Numbered from the stretch's first letter, positions 10,803 through 20,715 are shown. The stretch: 64,000 nt of DNA from Nilaparvata lugens (GCF_014356525.2 NC_052507.1:5468845-5532844), one strand, 5' to 3'. The notes: generated from the sequence alone by a model not told the origin. Translations and numbers: made by a program.

Positions 10803-11081
10803 ACCATAGAGGAACAATAGCGTAAGTAGATATCCCATAGTATAGGGAGTTTATGTCGTAACTTTTAATGTTATCTCAAGCCGATAGTCTACGTAGTTCT
10901 TTCCCTTGAAGCTGTGTGACACTGGTAGTCTCTGATATTGTGCCGTTCATACACTCTCACCCGCCCAAAACAGTAAAAATCGACAATAATATACAGTAAT
11001 CAGCTTGAGATAACAGTAAAAGTTGCGACATAAACTCCCTATACCATGGGATATCTACTTACGCTATTGTTTCTCTATGGT
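10803..11081 (+). mobile_element. Palindromic MITE, GATATCCCATGG family, copy 2
   Basis: Nearly full-length inverted termini start CCATAGAGGAACAATAGCG and end CGCTATTGTTTCTCTATGG. The element is flanked on both sides by TGATA, a candidate 5-bp target-site duplication. The interior pairs over most of its length, so the single strand would form a long hairpin. Confidence 0.82.
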
Positions 11082-11101
11082 GATACTGAATAAAAATACC
11101 A

Positions 11102-12194
11102 TAGTGAGGTACACGTTATAGTGGCAGTGGAGAAAGATGGGTGAAAAGTGTTGCTGATTCTCTGCCTTGCCACTGCCTCTGATAGAATATGGATGATACT
11201 GGTATATTTGATGGAATATTGAGTGTACAGTCTTGTTCCAGATGATCAATTATTATATTTTATTCGTCAGGAGAATATATTTCTCAATTTATTATAGATT
11301 TTCATAATTGATATATAATATTTTCCTACAGTTACGTTGAAAAGTGGCCATTGCTGCACTGATTACAGAACGCAAAGAATCACTTTTCCGCTCTAGTGCG
11401 GGAAAAATTTTTCTGCACTCCAGATTTGCAGCATGGCAACGCAAAATACTTAGTAGGTTATATGGAGCAACAGTGCAGCAAAATCAAAATGAAGTTGGTA
11501 ACAGTGACTGCTGTGGCTGCTATAGTGAGCAGAGGTGCAACCAAGCACAACGCGCTAATTATTAGTATTAGATATTAATACCAAGGACAACGAGGACTTT
11601 GGGATTTTAGGATTAAGGTTTTTATCAATAATAAAATTACACAGAAAAGCATTTGATGAATTTCAGGCAATTTTACCCATAATTACCCACTTCTCATATT
11701 CAATGGTAACTGTAGGAAAAATTTAATGTGAAATATGTGCGCAAAGTTCCTCTGCTGCACTCAAGAAACCATTAGTAAACTCAAGAAATCAAAGTAAACG
11801 TTTCTTTCGGTGCAGCAAACTGTCACTTTGCGCACTAGTTGCACAAATAACTATTTGTTAATTGAATGTATTTCCGCATTGTTGAAAAACGATCTAGCTA
11901 CGTTTTGGATGTGGAAAAGGATATCTGCTTTGTCGAATGATATTCGTTCGAATATTATATTACTGTATTATATTTTATTCGTCAGGAAAATATATTTTTC
12001 ACTGATAAATTTTCATGATTGAGATAATTATAGTATTCTGTTGATTGAATATATTTCCGCATTGTTGAAAGAAGATGTACTCCTAGCAACGTTTTGGAGG
12101 TGGGAAAGGATAGCGTTATCTGCTTTGTCGAATGAAAGACAAGGATAGAACACAAATTACAATCAAATACTGTCATTATAATGTGGACCTCATT
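11102..12194 (+). mobile_element. MITE of the TAGTGAGGTCCACG family with a nested repeat
   Basis: The left terminus TAGTGAGGTACACGTTATAG and right terminus ATTATAATGTGGACCTCATT bracket 1.1 kb. The repeat at 11330-11855 is inserted inside. Right of the insertion a ~190-bp segment is directly duplicated ('tatttccgcattgttgaaa' at about 11870 and again at about 12051). Confidence 0.75.
11330..11855 (-). mobile_element. Repeat starting AATAGTTATTTGTGCAAC, copy 2, nested in a MITE
   Basis: Inverted relative to 10211-10750, with ends ATTTTCCTACAG and GCACAAATAACTATT. It lies wholly inside the MITE at 11102-12194 and is therefore younger than it. The GC-richer core contains a short frame on the plus strand (EVGNSDCCGCYSEQRCNQAQ) that recurs in the copies at 31642 and 56193. 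Confidence 0.7.
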
Positions 12195-12240
12195 GTAGAT
12201 TATTGTCCAACCAAAGACAGATTTATTGAAAATCGAGGTA

Positions 12241-12275
12241 TCAGTTTCGGTTGTTACACCATTATCAGTCTCTGG
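12241..12275 (-). ncRNA. Hammerhead-like motif of Penelope type, degenerate
   Basis: On the minus strand this reads CTGATAATGGTGTAACAACC then GAAAC. The hammerhead core is CTGANGA, a stem, then GAAAC; here one core G is A and stem II is a short GGT/ACC pair. A similar motif lies in the repeats of many Penelope-like retroelements. Here it is followed by a 'caataaatctgt' stretch, as at the other sites in this window. The core substitution makes it very unlikely to be catalytic. Confidence 0.35.
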
Positions 12276-12290
12276 TAAACTAAAACTAAA

Positions 12291-12581
12291 CTAGTAGTTC
12301 TGTGAACAGTAGACCTCACGCAGTATTCTCATCCACAAGTACCTGATTGAAACTATAGACCCTATGGAAATACAGCAATAGACTGGCTTCTCCACACATC
12401 TGTGTAATCACTTGTCAGCTGATTTATGATGAATAATTCTATAGTCTGATTTTTACTTTCCTTGCCCTATTACCATAGGTAAGGAAAGTATTGCTTTCCG
12501 AAAAAAATTAAGGTACCCCAATTTCTGAATTTCTATACGTTTCAAGGTCCCCTGAGTCCAAAAAACTGGTTTTTGGGTATT

Positions 12582-12638
<57 letters not shown>

Positions 12639-13516
12639 ACGATATCTCATCATCTCCCAATTAACGGAATGACTTGAAATTTGGAACTTAAGGTCCTTTC
12701 ACTATAAGGATCCGACACGAACAATATTTCGATCAAATACAATTCAAGATGGCGGCTAAAATGGCGAAAATGTTGTCAAAAACAGGGTTTTTCGTGATTT
12801 TCTCGGAAACGGCACCAACGATTTTGATCAAATTCATACCTAAAATAGTCATCGATAAGCTCTATCAACTGCCACAAGTCCCATATCTGTAAAAATTTCA
12901 GGAGCTCCGCCCCAGCAATACAGATAGAATCCCAAATATCAGGCTTCAGATACAATTGAAACAAAAAAAATCAAGTGGAGTAGATTGAGCATGAAAATCT
13001 CTACAATTAATGTTCAGTAACATGTTCACCTACAATTGAAAATAAGCTTTAAATTCGAGAAATTGTGATTATTCAATTGCAAATTATTGTTGATTCTATT
13101 AAATCATTCACTATGAAGAGATAGCAGACCTCATGTGTGTCTCCAGCGTTATTGCTCTGTAACCAGCTGGCTCAAATATTTGAATAGTAGACTTGAGATG
13201 CGCGGGAACACTAGCGTCAGTGATCAATTTTCATAACGGCAAGGAAAGTTGTGTGAGTGCGCCACACCAGATTTTTACTCTAATATTGGCGTATGAAGGA
13301 GGCTCCTTTTTCCTTTTATATTATCCTTGAAATGCAAAATTTCCAAACACCTTGTATATACGTCGACGCGCAATTAAAAACGGAACATACCTATCAATTT
13401 TCATGAAAATCTATTACCTCGTTTCGCCGTAAATGCGCAACATATAAACATTTTAACATTAAGAGAAATGCCAGACAATCGACTTGAATCTTAGACCTCA
13501 CTTCGCTCGGTCAATT
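12291..13516 (+). mobile_element. Repeat R, copy 1, interrupted by the (CA)n element
   Basis: The left end is CTAGTAGTTCTGTGAACAGT and the right end CTTCGCTCGGTCAATT, both shared with R copies at 19757-20400 and 29284-30280. The right third contains 'gacgcgcaattaaa' and 'gtttcgccgtaaatgcg', conserved in all copies. Removing the (CA)n element and one 10-bp direct repeat restores the sequence found in the uninterrupted copies. Superfamily unknown; non-coding. Confidence 0.75.
12458..13269 (+). mobile_element. (CA)n-bearing repeat, copy 2, nested in repeat R
   Basis: Flanked by the direct repeat GATTTTTACT (12448-12457 and 13270-13279). The uninterrupted R copy at 29284-30280 has this sequence once (minus strand, around 29530), so it is a target-site duplication of 9-10 bp. 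The interior holds (GT)n at about 12583-12635 and one copy of the unit that is tandemly repeated in the element at 57-1205. Confidence 0.82.
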
Positions 13517-13551
13517 AAAAACCAGCCGTATAGTAAAGTAATAACCAATGG

Positions 13552-13700
13552 CCGAGCACTGATATTTTGAAAGCCGTGACCTATCAAGGTGAACGTCTGA
13601 TTTCGGCCTAGACAAGCCCCTCCTCAATATTAGCGGTGGGCTAGGTCAATGACTGACGTTCACTTGATAGGTCACTGCTTCCACCAATAACAGTGCTCGG
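13552..13700. mobile_element. Palindromic element (hairpin MITE)
   Basis: The left end is CCGAGCACTG and the right end CAGTGCTCGG. Inner arms TGACCTATCAAGGTGAACGTC and GACGTTCACTTGATAGGTCA pair almost fully. 149 bp, non-coding, block A only. Confidence 0.8.
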
Positions 13701-13745
13701 TTTGTTCGTATAAATACTACTGTTCATCGCTCTAGTTTTAGTCAG

Positions 13746-13785
13746 CCAGAGACTGATAATGGTGTAAAAGCAGTAACTAATCTCT
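13746..13785 (+). ncRNA. Penelope-type motif fragment
   Basis: 'cagagactgataatggtgta' matches the motif at 12241-12275 exactly on its left side, then diverges ('aaaagcagtaactaatc'), so the GAAAC half of the hammerhead-like core is lost. Non-functional remnant. Confidence 0.3.
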
Positions 13786-13911
13786 ATTTTTGATAAAACT
13801 GTGGTTGGTCAGTATCTAGTCTTTTTATTCAGATAAATGGTAATGATAAAGCCAGATTCTCATCAATACAAATATTCACAGTTCAAATGAACAATTGGTC
13901 AATCTAGAATT

Positions 13912-15529
13912 GAATCGGCCTGAGGAGAAAGGGAACATGTCAAAATTTTTATTATTTTTTTATGGTTGAAATGAGTTGTTTACTGTGGGATACATCGATT
14001 GGAGTTAAAAGGGACATGTCAGCATTATCTTCATACGAGAAACAGATATCGTATTTCTGCTGTACTGGAGTGAAAGGGAACTAGTCATGACACACATGTT
14101 TCCTTTCAACCCCAAACATTCGAAAATCAAATGTTTGTCAGTTGTGATTTGCATGCTATTGTTAGGTTACCGTTGATTCACGCGTTTCTTTGAGGTTAGA
14201 TTGCTTTCGGTTGAGGTGTTTATTGTAAAAGCTGAAGAGTGATAATTTATAATATCATCATGCAGTAGCGGCTTGTAATCTTCTAGATTGGGGGTTCAAC
14301 CTCATGATCTATTGGGGACAAACGTCAAGAGGATATAGAGTATTGAGCATAATCAAGTGTAAAGGTGATCAATAATAATTTCAAGGAATTACACCCCAAA
14401 GATTGAGCATATTTTCTACAAATATAATTTTTTTGTCCTGTTCATATTTTTCTTGTTTGATTTTTACTTCGGGAGTTGATCTACCATTATGTTTTATTTT
14501 ACACCTATCCTCAATATTAATATTGTTTGTATTTAAAAAAAAACTGAACCTTATTCATATTTCTTCATCAAAATGCTGTTACGGTAACACAACAAATTAT
14601 ATTCACACTCTCACTAAAAGAAAATGGACACACTAGAAATTACTATATTCTTCTACACGCAAAACAAATTTATGTAACGAAAAATGCAGAGAAATCTATC
14701 ACAACTGTATACAGTGTATACCCGAAGCCATACCGTATAACCTCAAAACTGCCACGCTCCCACGCTTAGGCTACTTCTTGTTTACCGCTTTTTTACTGTT
14801 TACAGCCACCAAATTTAAATTTATTGGTTATAAGCAAGTTCAAGATGGCACTGTATCCGTATCACGAATACTCACAATTCATTCCGAGGTTTACCGAATG
14901 CTTCACTTGCCTCGGCTACGTTCGGCTATTCTCGGATGAACTCGTGCAAACTTGGTTCAGAAAGGATTGTGAACCAAATCCGTGCTAGCAAACCGATTCC
15001 CCTCCTCCGTTCCACTACCTCACCCAGCCATGTTTTGGTGTTCACATCGGGGAATGAACACTGCTTTCCACCACCACCCGTCTCATCATGCCATTCAGTG
15101 CTGTTTCAAGCAAGCCACTCCGGGCTCTCAGGCCGGCCGCTAAACATCGACAAGTTTACGTAGATGAAAATAATGTTGTGATGCAATTTCATGAGTATAA
15201 AATAAAAAAAATATATAATTATTTGAGTTGAAAATTCATCATTGTATAGGAAGTTGATTCAATTATGGGGGTTCAATGAACCATTGAACACATAGGACGA
15301 GCCGCCACTGTCATCATGAGTAAAAGGAAGTTAACAAGAAACTCATTTTTAAGGGGTGAATCTTATATAAGTGCTTATACTGGATTAAAATTGTTGTCTT
15401 GAAAGAGTTTACATCCTAATGTCAAAAAAACAATCTTGAAATTATCAATACTTTTATCTGTATTCAGTTCTTTCTCTTCCCTGGAAAATTGTGATTTTTG
15501 ACATGTTCCCTTTCTCTTCAGACCGATTC
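13912..15529 (+). mobile_element. DNA transposon-like element with ~35-bp TIRs, containing a nested hAT
   Basis: The left end reads GAATCGGCCTGAGGAGAAAG then GGAACATGTCAAAA; the right end is its inverted copy with few mismatches (to 'accgattc' at 15529). Variants of AGGGAACATGTC recur internally near both ends (about 14010 and 14070), resembling subterminal binding repeats. Removing the nested hAT at 14263-15310 leaves about 570 bp. No transposase codons. Superfamily not assigned. Confidence 0.7.
14263..15310 (+). mobile_element. Non-autonomous hAT element with 8-bp TSD TCATCATG
   Basis: The left end is CAGTAGCGGCTTGT and the right end ACGAGCCGCCACTG (inverted, one mismatch in the first ten bases). 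TCATCATG stands directly on both sides (14255-14262 and 15311-15318), a perfect 8-bp duplication as made by hAT transposases. The element is 1,048 bp. The segment at about 14860-15160 is markedly richer in G and C than the rest and holds a 75-codon frame (14936-15163) that I do not recognise; it may be captured host sequence. Confidence 0.88.
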
Positions 15530-15980
15530 TATAATAGAATACAAGGATTCAGTTACAAATTATAATCACAAACAATTGAAAAAGAGAGCATTAAATATAA
15601 TCTTATTCTTATATAGAGCATTCTTTATATATAATCTCTAAAAGATATCAGTGAAAAGAGAGCATTTTAAAGTTCACATCGAAAAGAAAAATTATTCTCT
15701 TCAAGTCTGCTAAGAATAAAATTATTCCAGATTGTCTTGTTCATTTGAACAGCACTCCTGCTGTTCCAATGCATAAGTATCATTTTGAACTATGATATGA
15801 ATCATCATTGAACGAATGATATGAAAAATAATGAAATTTCGTATTCTTGAAGTCTCCACCGTGCATAAATATGAATATATCAATATGTACATTTATATGA
15901 ATCAGGAGATAAGATTGAATTGAATTGTTGCCTTTATTTTAAACCTAAGAGGGTAAAGCTAGGGCTTTAAACATAGTTAG
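15530..15980. other. No recognisable feature
   Basis: AT-rich. From about 15800 onward it is shared with block B (from about 40740). 'ttgcctttattttaaacct' at 15930 resembles LINE-tail wording seen near 62230 and 62795. Confidence 0.5.
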
Positions 15981-16133
15981 GCCCGTTTGCACAAAAACCG
16001 CTTAAATTTTAACCGTGATTAATTCCACAAGAACCAATCAGAGAAGGCTTTTTGGATAAGACGGCTCTTCTCTGATTGGTTCTCGTGAAATTAATCACGG
16101 TTAAAATTCAACCAGCTTTTGTGCAACCGGCAC
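15981..16133. mobile_element. Palindromic MITE, copy A
   Basis: The left arm GCCCGTTTGCACAAAAACCG and right arm CTTTTGTGCAACCGGCAC continue inward through 'ttttaaccgtgattaatt' and 'aattaatcacggttaaaa' to 'aaccaatcagagaa' and its complement. Nearly all 153 bp pair. Non-coding. Confidence 0.85.
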
Positions 16134-16199
16134 TGAGTTTTTAAACCTAGTTGAGGCTAGGGTAAGAAGGTTATATTTATTAAGAGTCATGAAGAGATA

Positions 16200-17290
16200 T
16201 CATTTTCATCTTTGATCAACTCTTCTCTAATAATTTGAAATATGTAATTCAAATTTGTGTTGGGTATCTATCACTTGTATTATTTAGTTTTTGTTGCTCA
16301 GGATTTATAACGACCTATTGTTGAATCCATAAAATTCATGGATTTAGTCTCTCAATTTTGGTAGAGAGTTAGTGGTAAGGATATTTTGAATATTCTTTCA
16401 GAAGAATGGACATTGATATGTCCAAAGCTCCGCCCATTTATGTAGATGCATAACAATATTATCTATAGTTATTACAAATTGCTTTTTTCATATCATATAC
16501 AGTTCAATAATTATTTTCTTAGTCTATATTATGTAATTTCATCTATGATTTTGCTGTATTGTAAGCTATTGTGCATAAGTGTATAAGCCAGTATATATTG
16601 TAATCTACATAAATAAAGTACTCAATCAATCAATCAATACAGAGAATTTTATCTTTGATTTACTCTACTTGAATGACTTTGATATGTAATCCAATTTTGT
16701 TGGATATCTATCACTTATATTACTCAGTTTTTGCTGCTCATGATTTTAACGGCCTATTGATGTAACCATCAATAATATTCATTAATAATTACTCTCTCAA
16801 TACAGAGAATTTTATCTTTGATTCACTCTACTTGAATGACTTTGATATGTAATCCAATTTTGTTAGATATCTATCACTTATATTACTTAGTTTTTGCTGC
16901 TCATGATTTACAACGACCTATTTATGAAGCCATCAATAATATTCATGAATTGTTACTCTCTCAATACAGAGAATTTCATCTTTGATTTACCCTACTTGGG
17001 TAATGTTAATATGTAATCCAATTTTCTTGAATATCTATCACTTATATTACTTAGTTTTTGCTGCACATTATTTATAAAGACCAGCCTATTGATGTAACCA
17101 TCAGTTCTAGATTATTGCTTCCACAATACAGAGAATTTCATCTTCGATTCACACTACTTGGATAATGTTTCTATGTAATCCAATTTTGTTGGATATCTAT
17201 CACTTATATTACTTAGTTTTTGTTGCTCAAGATTTACAACGACCTATCGATGAAACCATCAATTGTGGATTATTGCTCTCTCAATACAGA
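16200..17290 (+). repeat. Tandem repeat, period about 163 bp, copy A
   Basis: 'ggatatctatcacttatatt' or a near match begins around 16264, 16702, 16865, 17029 and 17191; the last four are 162-164 bp apart. Each unit also carries 'acagagaatttcatctttga' and 'acttagtttttgctgc'. The first unit is split by a LINE tail (16368-16636). The last unit runs straight into the candidate exon at 17290. Confidence 0.85.
16368..16636 (+). mobile_element. LINE 3' tail, (CAAT)n end, copy A
   Basis: It ends 'taaataaagtactcaatcaa' with CAAT repeats. The same 270 bp, inverted, occurs at 61503-61797, and shorter pieces at 36310-36564 and 61143-61410. A fixed 3' end, variable 5' truncation and a tetranucleotide tail identify a non-LTR retrotransposon or a SINE sharing its tail. 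Here it is inserted in the first unit of the 163-bp array. Confidence 0.7.
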
Positions 17291-17395
17291 GCTGAGCTCT
17301 TTTTCACTGAAGATGAAGAAGCAATGAAACCCGATAACAAAAGAGAAACACAGGAGCACATAGATGAAATATGGATGAGGAAATTAGGGCCCTAA
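17290..17395 (+). other. Candidate exon, copy A (weak)
   Basis: 'ctctctcaatacag' is an acceptor-like stretch, followed by an open frame reading AELFFTEDEEAMKPDNKRET and then QEHIDEIWMRKLGP to a TAA. The composition is strongly charged and unlike the surrounding AT-rich DNA, and the next ~250 bp are also GC-richer. Block B carries a 6-bp insertion here that keeps the frame. No domain recognised. Against it: every unit of the preceding tandem array carries the same acceptor-like motif. Confidence 0.22.
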
Positions 17396-17985
17396 ATCGC
17401 GAAACAAAGAGGAACAGCTGAACATAGCAGGTGGTCCGGAAGAAAAGGAAGTAATCTAGGAGAGCAGACCGCATTATATTCGGCAACATTGTTTTTGTTG
17501 CTTCGCCAAAGAAAGAAACTGTTAAAAATGCATGCGTAGCAATGAAATTGCACCGCGTGAGAGATATCGCCTCAGCTTACGGTGCGGTTTCGGGGTATGG
17601 TGGGGGTCTTCTGAGCAATGACGTCGTTAGAGCCCTCGAATTATTCGAAAATTGAAATTGAAAAGGGTGTGGGAGAGTTCTGGAATGAGATTTTGGAGAA
17701 TACAAAGTATACTGTACATTGAAAAGTTAGATGACCATCAATCCTCTAGTTCAGTGGTCGCCAAACGTATGAGCCTGTGAGCTAGAATAGCATTTATGAA
17801 GCTTCTAGTGAGCTACCAAGGAATATTAGACTGAGAAAATTATCTTTTATTGCCTATAAAGATAATTTCTAGTGTTGAAATCTACTTCTCTTATAGCAAA
17901 AAGTATAACAAAAGTTGAAATGTATATTTCAATGAGAGCAGTGGAACTCTTTTTGGTCATCAAGTATTTTCTTGATGTTTGGAGT

Positions 17986-18431
17986 TTACGTTGTAGCCGC
18001 CATTCTGATGCAGTTGTCCAAATGTTCATCAGTCAGTCTGTTCTTATATCGATTTTTCAAGAATTTCATTCTTGAAAAAGATGCTTCACACAAGTAAGTA
18101 GAGCTGAACATAGCTTTCAACCTCCATGCAACTTTAATAATATTTGGATATTTTTCTTTGGGGATTTGAGGCCAAATATTTCCAGTTTTAGAAAGTGATC
18201 TGAGAGACAGATCATTTTGAAAATCCACAAATTCCATTTCAACTGAAGCCCGATCTCCATCAAAATGTTGTACAACACAAGCTGCAAAATCTTCTGCATG
18301 GATCTCTACAAAAGAGAGTTGATGAATTTTACCATTTTTGATATGCTTTTAAAATCTTGAAATCGTTGATCAAACTGTTGTCTCAAATCTGAAAGAATTG
18401 TAACGTATTGCTGCGATGGATTTTTCTCGTC
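17986..18431 (-). pseudogene. hAT transposase C-terminal fragment, copy A
   Basis: The last ~83 codons form the hAT dimerisation region: YLCEASFSRMKFLKNRYKN followed by RLTDEHLDNCIRMA, the conserved C-terminal block of ZBED5/Charlie-type transposases. Upstream, the frame continues through HAEDFAACVVQHFDGDRASV; a one-base frameshift and a stop then lie around 18310-18320. Beyond them, SDLRQQFDQRFQDFKSI continues in another frame to about 18420. The zinc-finger N-terminus and most of the RNase H-like catalytic domain are missing. No function is expected. Confidence 0.85.
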
Positions 18432-18570
18432 ATTCTTTATTCTTTATTCTTTATTCTTTATTGATTGATATAATAAGTATACATCATATAAATGATAGGG
18501 AGAGAAAAAATAAGGTAACCTTGTGCTATTCCTCTCCCCAATTTAGATAATGATTACACATAGTCCGAAA
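18432..18570 (-). mobile_element. LINE/SINE-like tail with (AATAAAG)n, inserted in the hAT (also 43366-43503)
   Basis: On the minus strand this reads 'ggggagaggaatagcacaag' and runs to four AATAAAG-type repeats that abut the broken transposase frame. A simple-repeat tail is typical of a 3' end made by target-primed reverse transcription. The left boundary is uncertain. Confidence 0.45.
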
Positions 18571-18947
18571 TAGGTTAAGTCTTGTAGCTCTTCACTTCGC
18601 AAAATTTTCAGACCACTAATATGTTCCCAAAGTAAATTTTCAAATTTAGATGCTTCAAAACAAAAAATAGAACAGATATTTCACATTTTTATCACTTGAA
18701 TAGAGAAGATTCGTATATTAAAGAAATAATTTTGGAAAAGAACCGAATAAACATTGGGTTTCTTCAGACTGGGAAAGTGTTTATATTCAAACTGGACGAC
18801 ATTTTTTTGCACGAGCATTTCTGTGAGCTACCAAAAACTACCCCACGAGCTACCGGTAGCTCGCGATCGACTGTTTGGCGACTACTGCTCTAGTTTATTA
18901 CTTGTATTTGAGTGTGATATTCATTCACTATTGTCAATTAAATTCTA

Positions 18948-19319
18948 TAGTGAGGTCCACGTTACAATAGCAGTAGAGAAAGATAGGAGAAAAACTTTGC
19001 CGATCCTCTGGCTTGTCAATGCCTTCTATAGACGGTAGCTGATACAAGTTTATTGATGTAATATTAACGGTTCATTCTCGTTTAAAATTATCAATCATAT
19101 TTTATTAAACAAGAGATTATTTTTTGTTAATGTTATTTACAATTTTCATAATTAAGATGACATATTTTGTTAATTAATTATTAATTCTACATTGTTAAAA
19201 GACGATCTGGCAACAGAGCAATGCGAGAAAGAGATAGCGCTATCCGCTTTGTTGAATGATAGACAAGGATAGCAATACCATTGCTAATCAAACACTGCCA
19301 TTATAACGTGGACCTTACC
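18948..19319 (+). mobile_element. MITE of the TAGTGAGGTCCACG family, short form, copy A
   Basis: The left terminus TAGTGAGGTCCACGTTACAA and right terminus CATTATAACGTGGACCTTAC bracket about 370 bp. The interior contains 'gatctggcaacagagcaat' and 'gatagcgctatccgctttg'. It is almost adjacent to the hAT, 52 bp past its TSD. Confidence 0.82.
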
Positions 19320-19756
19320 ATATATAACGTTTATTGATAGGAACAATTATGCAATATACCTACTATTGAATATTTCTTTCAGTCTACAATGTGCCGTTTT
19401 AGGCAGTGAATTGGATGAGGAGGAAGGCAAAAAAGATTAGTGAAGGAAAAATATGAAAATTCCATTCATCTGGATGAACTGGCTGTTTGGATTTATTGAT
19501 AAACTTATTATTCAAGCTCATTGATTATTCTCATGAATCAATAACTCTTGGAGAGCATAGATTGAGTTAATATAACTAATTCATATCAATTTTCAATCGT
19601 TACTATTATCAATCAAACTCTTATTAATCAATCATATTATCTATTTATATCAGGAAAGAAGGTAAATGGCAACCCTTCCAGAGTGGATGCACTAATGGAT
19701 TTATTATCTAAATTACTCGATAATACGAATCAAATCTTCGAAACAATAATCAATAA
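19320..19756. other. No recognisable feature (same at 44253-44689)
   Basis: AT-rich, with several 'aatcaat' and 'ttattaatca' repeats; no gene or element boundary seen. Confidence 0.5.
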
Positions 19757-20400
19757 CTAGTGGTTCTGTGAATAGTAGACCTCGCGCAGTTAAAGACTAC
19801 AGCCTCCATCACAGTGAATTATGTCCTGTCCTGACGTGTAGGCGAGATATCGGTGTGTAAACAACTAATACCTGTTTCAAATGTTGTATCAACAATAATA
19901 TTATTTATAATTATTGTCATAAGAATGCTAATAATTTGTTGCTAATATCATTAAAAGCTTACCGAGTTGAAAGCAGAGAAAAATCGGGAGAAAATAATAA
20001 GCTTCTTTGAGTTATCAATATTGCTTGCCTCATCGCTTGCAAATTAACAGTCCACACGACAGCTGATTTTTTATCAAATTTACATTGGGATATTAATTGC
20101 ATGCAATTAATAATCCACTCGACAGCTGATTTAAGATTAATAATTCTATAGTATGTTTTTTATGGTAATGTTGGCGATTGAAAGAGACTCTTCTTCCTTT
20201 TTTACTATCCTTAAAATGCAAAATTTCTAAAAACCTTGTATAAACGTAGACGCGCAATTAAAGAGGAACATACCTGTTAAATTTCATGGAGATCTATTGC
20301 CGCGTTTCGCCGTAAATGCGGAACATAAAAACATATAAACATAAAGAGAAATGCAAAACCGACGACTTGAATCTTGGACCTCACTTCTCTCGGTCAATTA
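19757..20400 (+). mobile_element. Repeat R, copy 2, uninterrupted (block A)
   Basis: The left end is CTAGTGGTTCTGTGAATAGT and the right end CTCTCGGTCAATTA. 644 bp. It lacks the (CA)n element and so supplies an empty site for the nested insertion at 12458-13269. 'cgacagctgatt' occurs twice internally. Non-coding. Confidence 0.75.
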
Positions 20401-20679
20401 TTCATATAATTATGTAGGTTGTAGTCACTTCATTAAAATATGTGGGATCCTCAGGAGTGCCTATCCTCAGCCAATGACAGTATAACTTGACCTTCATTGG
20501 TCGACAGCTGATAGCCAATCGTATGGCTTCAACCACTGAGGAAAGAACTTTCTTTTCTTTTTTTTTTCTGTGCTTGAATTAATCAATCACTTACACTAGA
20601 CAGTATATTCTGCTGTTCAATGTTAAAGCTATTGTTAAATGTTGAAAATGTTAACATGTTAAATGCTAAAGTCTGCCAG

Positions 20680-20715
20680 AGATTCAAAATGGTGTAACAA
20701 CCGAAACAAGTACCT
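20680..20715 (+). ncRNA. Penelope-type hammerhead-like motif, degenerate (also 45640-45675)
   Basis: 'gccagagattcaaaatggtg' then 'taacaaccgaaacaagtacc'. The stem II and GAAAC half match the site at 12241-12275; the CTGANGA half is altered to 'ttcaaaa'. It sits in about 700 bp (20401-21156) where nothing else is recognised except 'attctcaaggagtattctcg' repeats. Confidence 0.3.

Larger units (their letters stand above)
9503..15800. other. Block present only in copy A (about 6.3 kb of nested repeats)
   Basis: Between the MITE right end at 9502 and the resumption of homology near 15800, block A holds about 6.3 kb where block B has about 150 bp (40615-40745). The block consists of MITEs, a cysteine-codon-containing repeat, a palindromic MITE, a composite of repeat R with the (CA)n element, a palindrome and a TIR element with a nested hAT. 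Block B may have lost it by deletion with a breakpoint in the MITE terminus, or block A may have gained it. Confidence 0.8.
17752..18887 (-). mobile_element. hAT transposon (Charlie-like), degenerate, TSD CTCTAGTT, copy A
   Basis: Starts CAGTGGTCGCCAAAC and ends GTTTGGCGACTACTG (14 of 15 inverted bases match). CTCTAGTT flanks it on both sides (17744-17751 and 18888-18895), an intact 8-bp hAT duplication. Subterminal GAGCTACC motifs are repeated near both ends. The 1,136-bp body keeps only the C-terminal part of a transposase on the minus strand, and a LINE-like tail is inserted at about 18432-18560, so it is non-autonomous. Confidence 0.93.

Noticed and set aside
13912..15529. LTR retrotransposon between the two GGGAACATGTC-containing ends
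   Set aside because: The ends are inverted, not direct, and there is no primer-binding site, polypurine tract or gag/pol sequence.
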